From: Thermococcus thermotolerans
Lineage (GTDB): Archaea > Methanobacteriota_B > Thermococci > Thermococcales > Thermococcaceae
Assembly: GCF_024707485.1 (NCBI RefSeq)
Contig: NZ_CP102602.1
Coordinates: 992,001 to 1,056,000, forward strand
DNA length: 64,000 bases
Direction: 5' to 3'
In this document: positions 61,450 to 64,000 of the stretch, one piece after another
How the letters are laid out: every line of letters starts with the position of its first letter
Position numbering within the stretch: the stretch's first letter is position 1
Notes under the pieces: generated by a model
Seen by the model: only the letters and a program-made list of their open reading frames with translations
Database searches by the model: none
Told to the model about the DNA's origin: nothing
Translations under genes and position numbers: made by a program

Positions 61450-62499
61450 TCATGTTATGTTGTCCTCAGAAACCGAGAAAAGCAAAGTGGCCACAATAAA
61501 TAACATTATGAACGCATCCACCCCGGGATCCAGTGAGTACATCATAAGAGACAAGACCACCACAAAGCTCCCTCTGTCCCTCTCACTATTTCTAAGGAAC
61601 ATACCGAGCAAAAAAGCCTCTATTACACCCAGAATTCCAAAATCAGCGACTGGCTGGCCAAAGAAGAAATAGGTGTAGTTCGTGGAGGCACCGAACAATG
61701 AAGCGACCATGCCTCGGGGGTTGCTACTGAAGAGGAGAGCACCATGGAAGAAACCCCATGGAAGGGAAAGACGAACGAGGTTGTGGAAAACCAGGAACGT
61801 GAAGCCTATCCTCACGAGAACTGCCTGGATCCCACCGCTCATACCCACTATGATGAGGGCAGGAATGAGACTGAGACCGGGGAGCCATTTTCGAAACTGA
61901 GGATAATCAAAGTATGTACTCAGGAAATAAGCCAGATATACCAGAAGAACCAGGGAGCGGAATGTGCCGAGGAAGAACAGCACGGTATACACTCCCACTA
62001 GGAAAGTTTTCCAGCGAAGAGAAAGCGTGGAATAAGCCATTCCAACAACCGCCAGAACCGCCGCTAGAACCAAAGGACCCACGAGTTCATACCTGAGGGA
62101 ATTCTCAAGAAGTGGAACACCCACGACGGCGTATAGAGCAGAGGGTATCAAAAGTGCCACTAGGAGGGCGCTTTGGGGGAATAGCCTGAAAGGGTCGACT
62201 CCCAGCCGGTACACTATAAGAACCAAAACAGCCAGGAGGAAAAAAACGGGAAAATTCTGGAAAGAGAGTAGCAGAAATAGAACAGCCAGCATTGAGGGCG
62301 GGAGTCTCAGGTTGAGGACATAGCCCAAAGAGAAAACCGCAAAGAACGCGAGAGCATAGACCGTTCCCAGAAGGAGCACTGAAGGCTCCAGTCCTCGTGA
62401 ATATATTGTGCTGCGTAAGCCCTCGTCAAAATAGTTGGCGTACAGTGAAAGGGCTAGGTAAGAAAAGAAGCCGAGGCTAAAGATTTTTAACCCCCTCAC
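61450..62499 (-). CDS. Polytopic membrane protein, possibly polysaccharide polymerase-like
   Basis: A 349-residue protein with ten to eleven hydrophobic helices, few charges, and a conserved-looking loop LFGASTNYTYFFFGQPVADFGILGV, reminiscent of Wzy/O-antigen polymerase-like proteins. The divergent gene encodes an STT3-like glycosyltransferase, which supports a surface glycan role, but no catalytic motif is assigned. It lies upstream of the protease gene on the same strand with 142 bp between. Confidence 0.5.
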   Translation of the reverse strand: MRGLKIFSLGFFSYLALSLYANYFDEGLRSTIYSRGLEPSVLLLGTVYALAFFAVFSLGYVLNLRLPPSMLAVLFLLLSFQNFPVFFLLAVLVLIVYRLGVDPFRLFPQSALLVALLIPSALYAVVGVPLLENSLRYELVGPLVLAAVLAVVGMAYSTLSLRWKTFLVGVYTVLFFLGTFRSLVLLVYLAYFLSTYFDYPQFRKWLPGLSLIPALIIVGMSGGIQAVLVRIGFTFLVFHNLVRLSLPWGFFHGALLFSSNPRGMVASLFGASTNYTYFFFGQPVADFGILGVIEAFLLGMFLRNSERDRGSFVVVLSLMMYSLDPGVDAFIMLFIVATLLFSVSEDNIT

Positions 62500-62557
62500 T
62501 TTACCACCAATTAATGTTAAAAAAAAAGGAGCTTAAAAATTTGAGGGGTGTCGTGCA

Positions 62558-64000
62558 ATGAAGAGAGAAAGCCTCTACCTTCCCCTGCTTCTTATCTCCG
62601 CTTTCATCATAAGGCTCATTCCCCACAGAACGCTTCTCTTAGCGACATACGACGAGTATCTCCACCGAGACATAACCCTAAGGATAGTCAGCCAAGGCAT
62701 AGGCTCGATCCCAAAGGATATACCTTCCCTGATCGGACTGAGAGCCTACAGCTATCCGCCGCTGTTCCATATAATCGGCGCGGCGTTTTACAAGATATTC
62801 CCGTCCGATCACTTCTTCTTCGTCCTCCCGGCGGTCTACGGCACCCTCGCAGTGTTTGGCTTCTACCTGGCGTTTAAAGAGCTCACGGGGGACAAAAACC
62901 GCGCCCTTCTTGCGACGGCATTTCTTGCCTTTGCCCCCAACTTCATATACAGAACGAGTCTCTACATCCCTGAAAACCTCGGTCTGTTCCTGTTCTCGGT
63001 AAGCCTGCTGTTCCTGATAAGATTCATGAAATCTAGGAAGCTCTCCAATCTGGTCCTTCTGGCTATCGTGATGACGGTCTACATGCTGACCCACAGGGGG
63101 TGGATATTCTTTGCCATGGCCGCGGTTCTGCTGTTCGCCTCCTACCTGTGGCCTTTCATAAGAAAGAACCTCCACTATTTCGTCGCCCTGGTCGTTTTAG
63201 CTCTCATAGCCTACACGCAGGTGTCTTTCATCCAGTCAACCGTTGGGGAGCTGTTCCTCAGGCTTCAGCGGAGTGAAGTGAGCTTCCTGGGATACTTCAA
63301 GTGGATAGGCGTTATCCAGCTCGTCTTTGGAGCCATAGCCAGCCCATACTATTTCAAAAGGGACAGCATACGACGTGGCTTCGTCCTCTGGGCCTGGGCG
63401 TTTATGCTGGCCGGCGGAATTTCCTTCCGCTTCCGCGACCCCTACGCGACAATACCCCTCTCCGTCATGGCCGCGGAATACCTTATTGACGCTGTCTTTC
63501 CTGCCATCGGACCGTTTATCCAGAGAGCCTTCGAAGACGTGAAAGGTCTGGGCGCCGAGTGGATAAAGAGTATTTCACGAAAGCACTGGGTAACCTCACT
63601 GGTGATCCTGCTGTTGTTGGTCACTCCTCTTGCCCAGGGAGCCTACGGGGCTTACAAGTACGTCGAGGCGCCAACTGTGAGCGATAAGGAGGCCTACGAG
63701 TGGATAGTCCAGAACACTCCTGAAAACGCCACAATACTCGTTTGGTGGGATATGGGATATCTCCTCATAGGAAACACACACAGAAAGGACGTTGTCATAT
63801 GGAAAAAAGTCTATCAGGGCTTCTTTGGAGAGGCTCCCACTGTGAGGGAGGCGGGCCAGGCGTATACTGACCACGTCGTCATGTTCAGCTCAAACCAGCG
63901 CGAGTGGGCGTATTATCTTATGAGGAAATACAACGTAAGCTACATCTTCGTTGACAGGAAAAGGTACTCCTACGGTCTCATTCGATACGGCCTTATGGAA
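62558..64000 (+). CDS. STT3/AglB-like GT-C glycosyltransferase, 5' part
   Basis: The frame is open from the ATG at 62558 to the window edge, 481 codons without a stop. The first 370 residues carry about 11 hydrophobic helices, with LATYDEYLHRD near residue 29 as the acidic loop. A soluble region follows with NTPENATILVWWDMGYLL near residue 395, a WWDxG motif of oligosaccharyltransferases (AglB/STT3). It would transfer lipid-linked glycan to Asn of surface proteins; the C-terminus is missing here. Ribosome-binding site GAGGGGTG lies 7 nt upstream. Confidence 0.8.
   Translation, partial: MKRESLYLPLLLISAFIIRLIPHRTLLLATYDEYLHRDITLRIVSQGIGSIPKDIPSLIGLRAYSYPPLFHIIGAAFYKIFPSDHFFFVLPAVYGTLAVFGFYLAFKELTGDKNRALLATAFLAFAPNFIYRTSLYIPENLGLFLFSVSLLFLIRFMKSRKLSNLVLLAIVMTVYMLTHRGWIFFAMAAVLLFASYLWPFIRKNLHYFVALVVLALIAYTQVSFIQSTVGELFLRLQRSEVSFLGYFKWIGVIQLVFGAIASPYYFKRDSIRRGFVLWAWAFMLAGGISFRFRDPYATIPLSVMAAEYLIDAVFPAIGPFIQRAFEDVKGLGAEWIKSISRKHWVTSLVILLLLVTPLAQGAYGAYKYVEAPTVSDKEAYEWIVQNTPENATILVWWDMGYLLIGNTHRKDVVIWKKVYQGFFGEAPTVREAGQAYTDHVVMFSSNQREWAYYLMRKYNVSYIFVDRKRYSYGLIRYGLME

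Overview
This window is a chromosomal segment of a hyperthermophilic euryarchaeon of the order Thermococcales, most probably a Thermococcus species. The evidence is archaeal translation and ribosome genes (L44e, S27e, aIF2-alpha, Nop10, NMD3), TATA-box promoters with GGTG/GGAGG ribosome-binding sites, ADP-dependent phosphofructokinase with a cupin phosphoglucose isomerase, a mannosylglycerate operon, a pyrolysin-type protease, CoA-disulfide reductase, and SurR- and TGM-type operators that are known only from Thermococcales.

Layout. 1-1.55 kb: 5' part of an Nre DNA-repair gene, tRNA-Ser(GCT), tRNA-Cys(GCA), then about 700 bp without a convincing gene but rich in short perfect hairpins. 1.5-10 kb: MoaD/ThiS-like protein, alanine aminotransferase, an unannotated-looking C/D box guide RNA at 3123-3187, a split LysO lysine exporter, a translation operon (L44e-S27e-aIF2a-Nop10-proteasome chaperone), and a CbiM-PDGLE-CbiQ-CbiO nickel/cobalt transporter. 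10-19 kb: an orphan secreted protein, the mannosylglycerate operon (mpgS-mpgP-manC-membrane protein-pmm), then pfkC and pgiA with opposite arrangements of the glycolytic motif TGM. 19-23.4 kb: M50 protease, KH protein, zinc protein, TraB, RNase Z, TPR protein and a membrane protein broken by one in-frame TGA.

23.4-49 kb is the metabolic core. hypA, the Mrp/HypB-type ATPase and hycI lie on the + strand; hypC-hypD-hypF, a HEPN/MNT pair, hypE, a TBP-like half-domain protein and a cysteine desulfurase follow at 42-49 kb. Between these halves lies a roughly 15.5-kb minus-strand operon (40772 to 25269) that resembles the formate-hydrogenlyase clusters of Thermococcus: a bis-MGD oxidoreductase (FdhA-like), a four-cluster ferredoxin, two proton-pumping NuoL/N-type subunits, NuoH-like, [NiFe] large subunit, ferredoxin, small subunit, an unknown small protein, a seven-gene Mnh/Mrp Na+/H+ antiporter, an MNT-fold protein and mobA. 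A TetR-family gene sits upstream and a perfect 14-bp palindrome lies just downstream of the operon's TATA box. The most interesting observation is that the FdhA-like catalytic subunit keeps the molybdenum/tungsten-ligand Cys but has Gln and Pro where formate dehydrogenases have the formate-site His and Arg, and no formate channel gene is present, so its substrate should be questioned.

49-64 kb: a degenerate HerA-like protein, an NAD-kinase-family protein, a zinc-finger/beta-helix K+ channel fusion, an MFS transporter, CoA-disulfide reductase under a perfect doubled SurR site, NMD3 with DUF424, a 1421-residue pyrolysin-like protease, a polytopic membrane protein and the 5' part of an STT3/AglB-like glycosyltransferase cut by the window edge.
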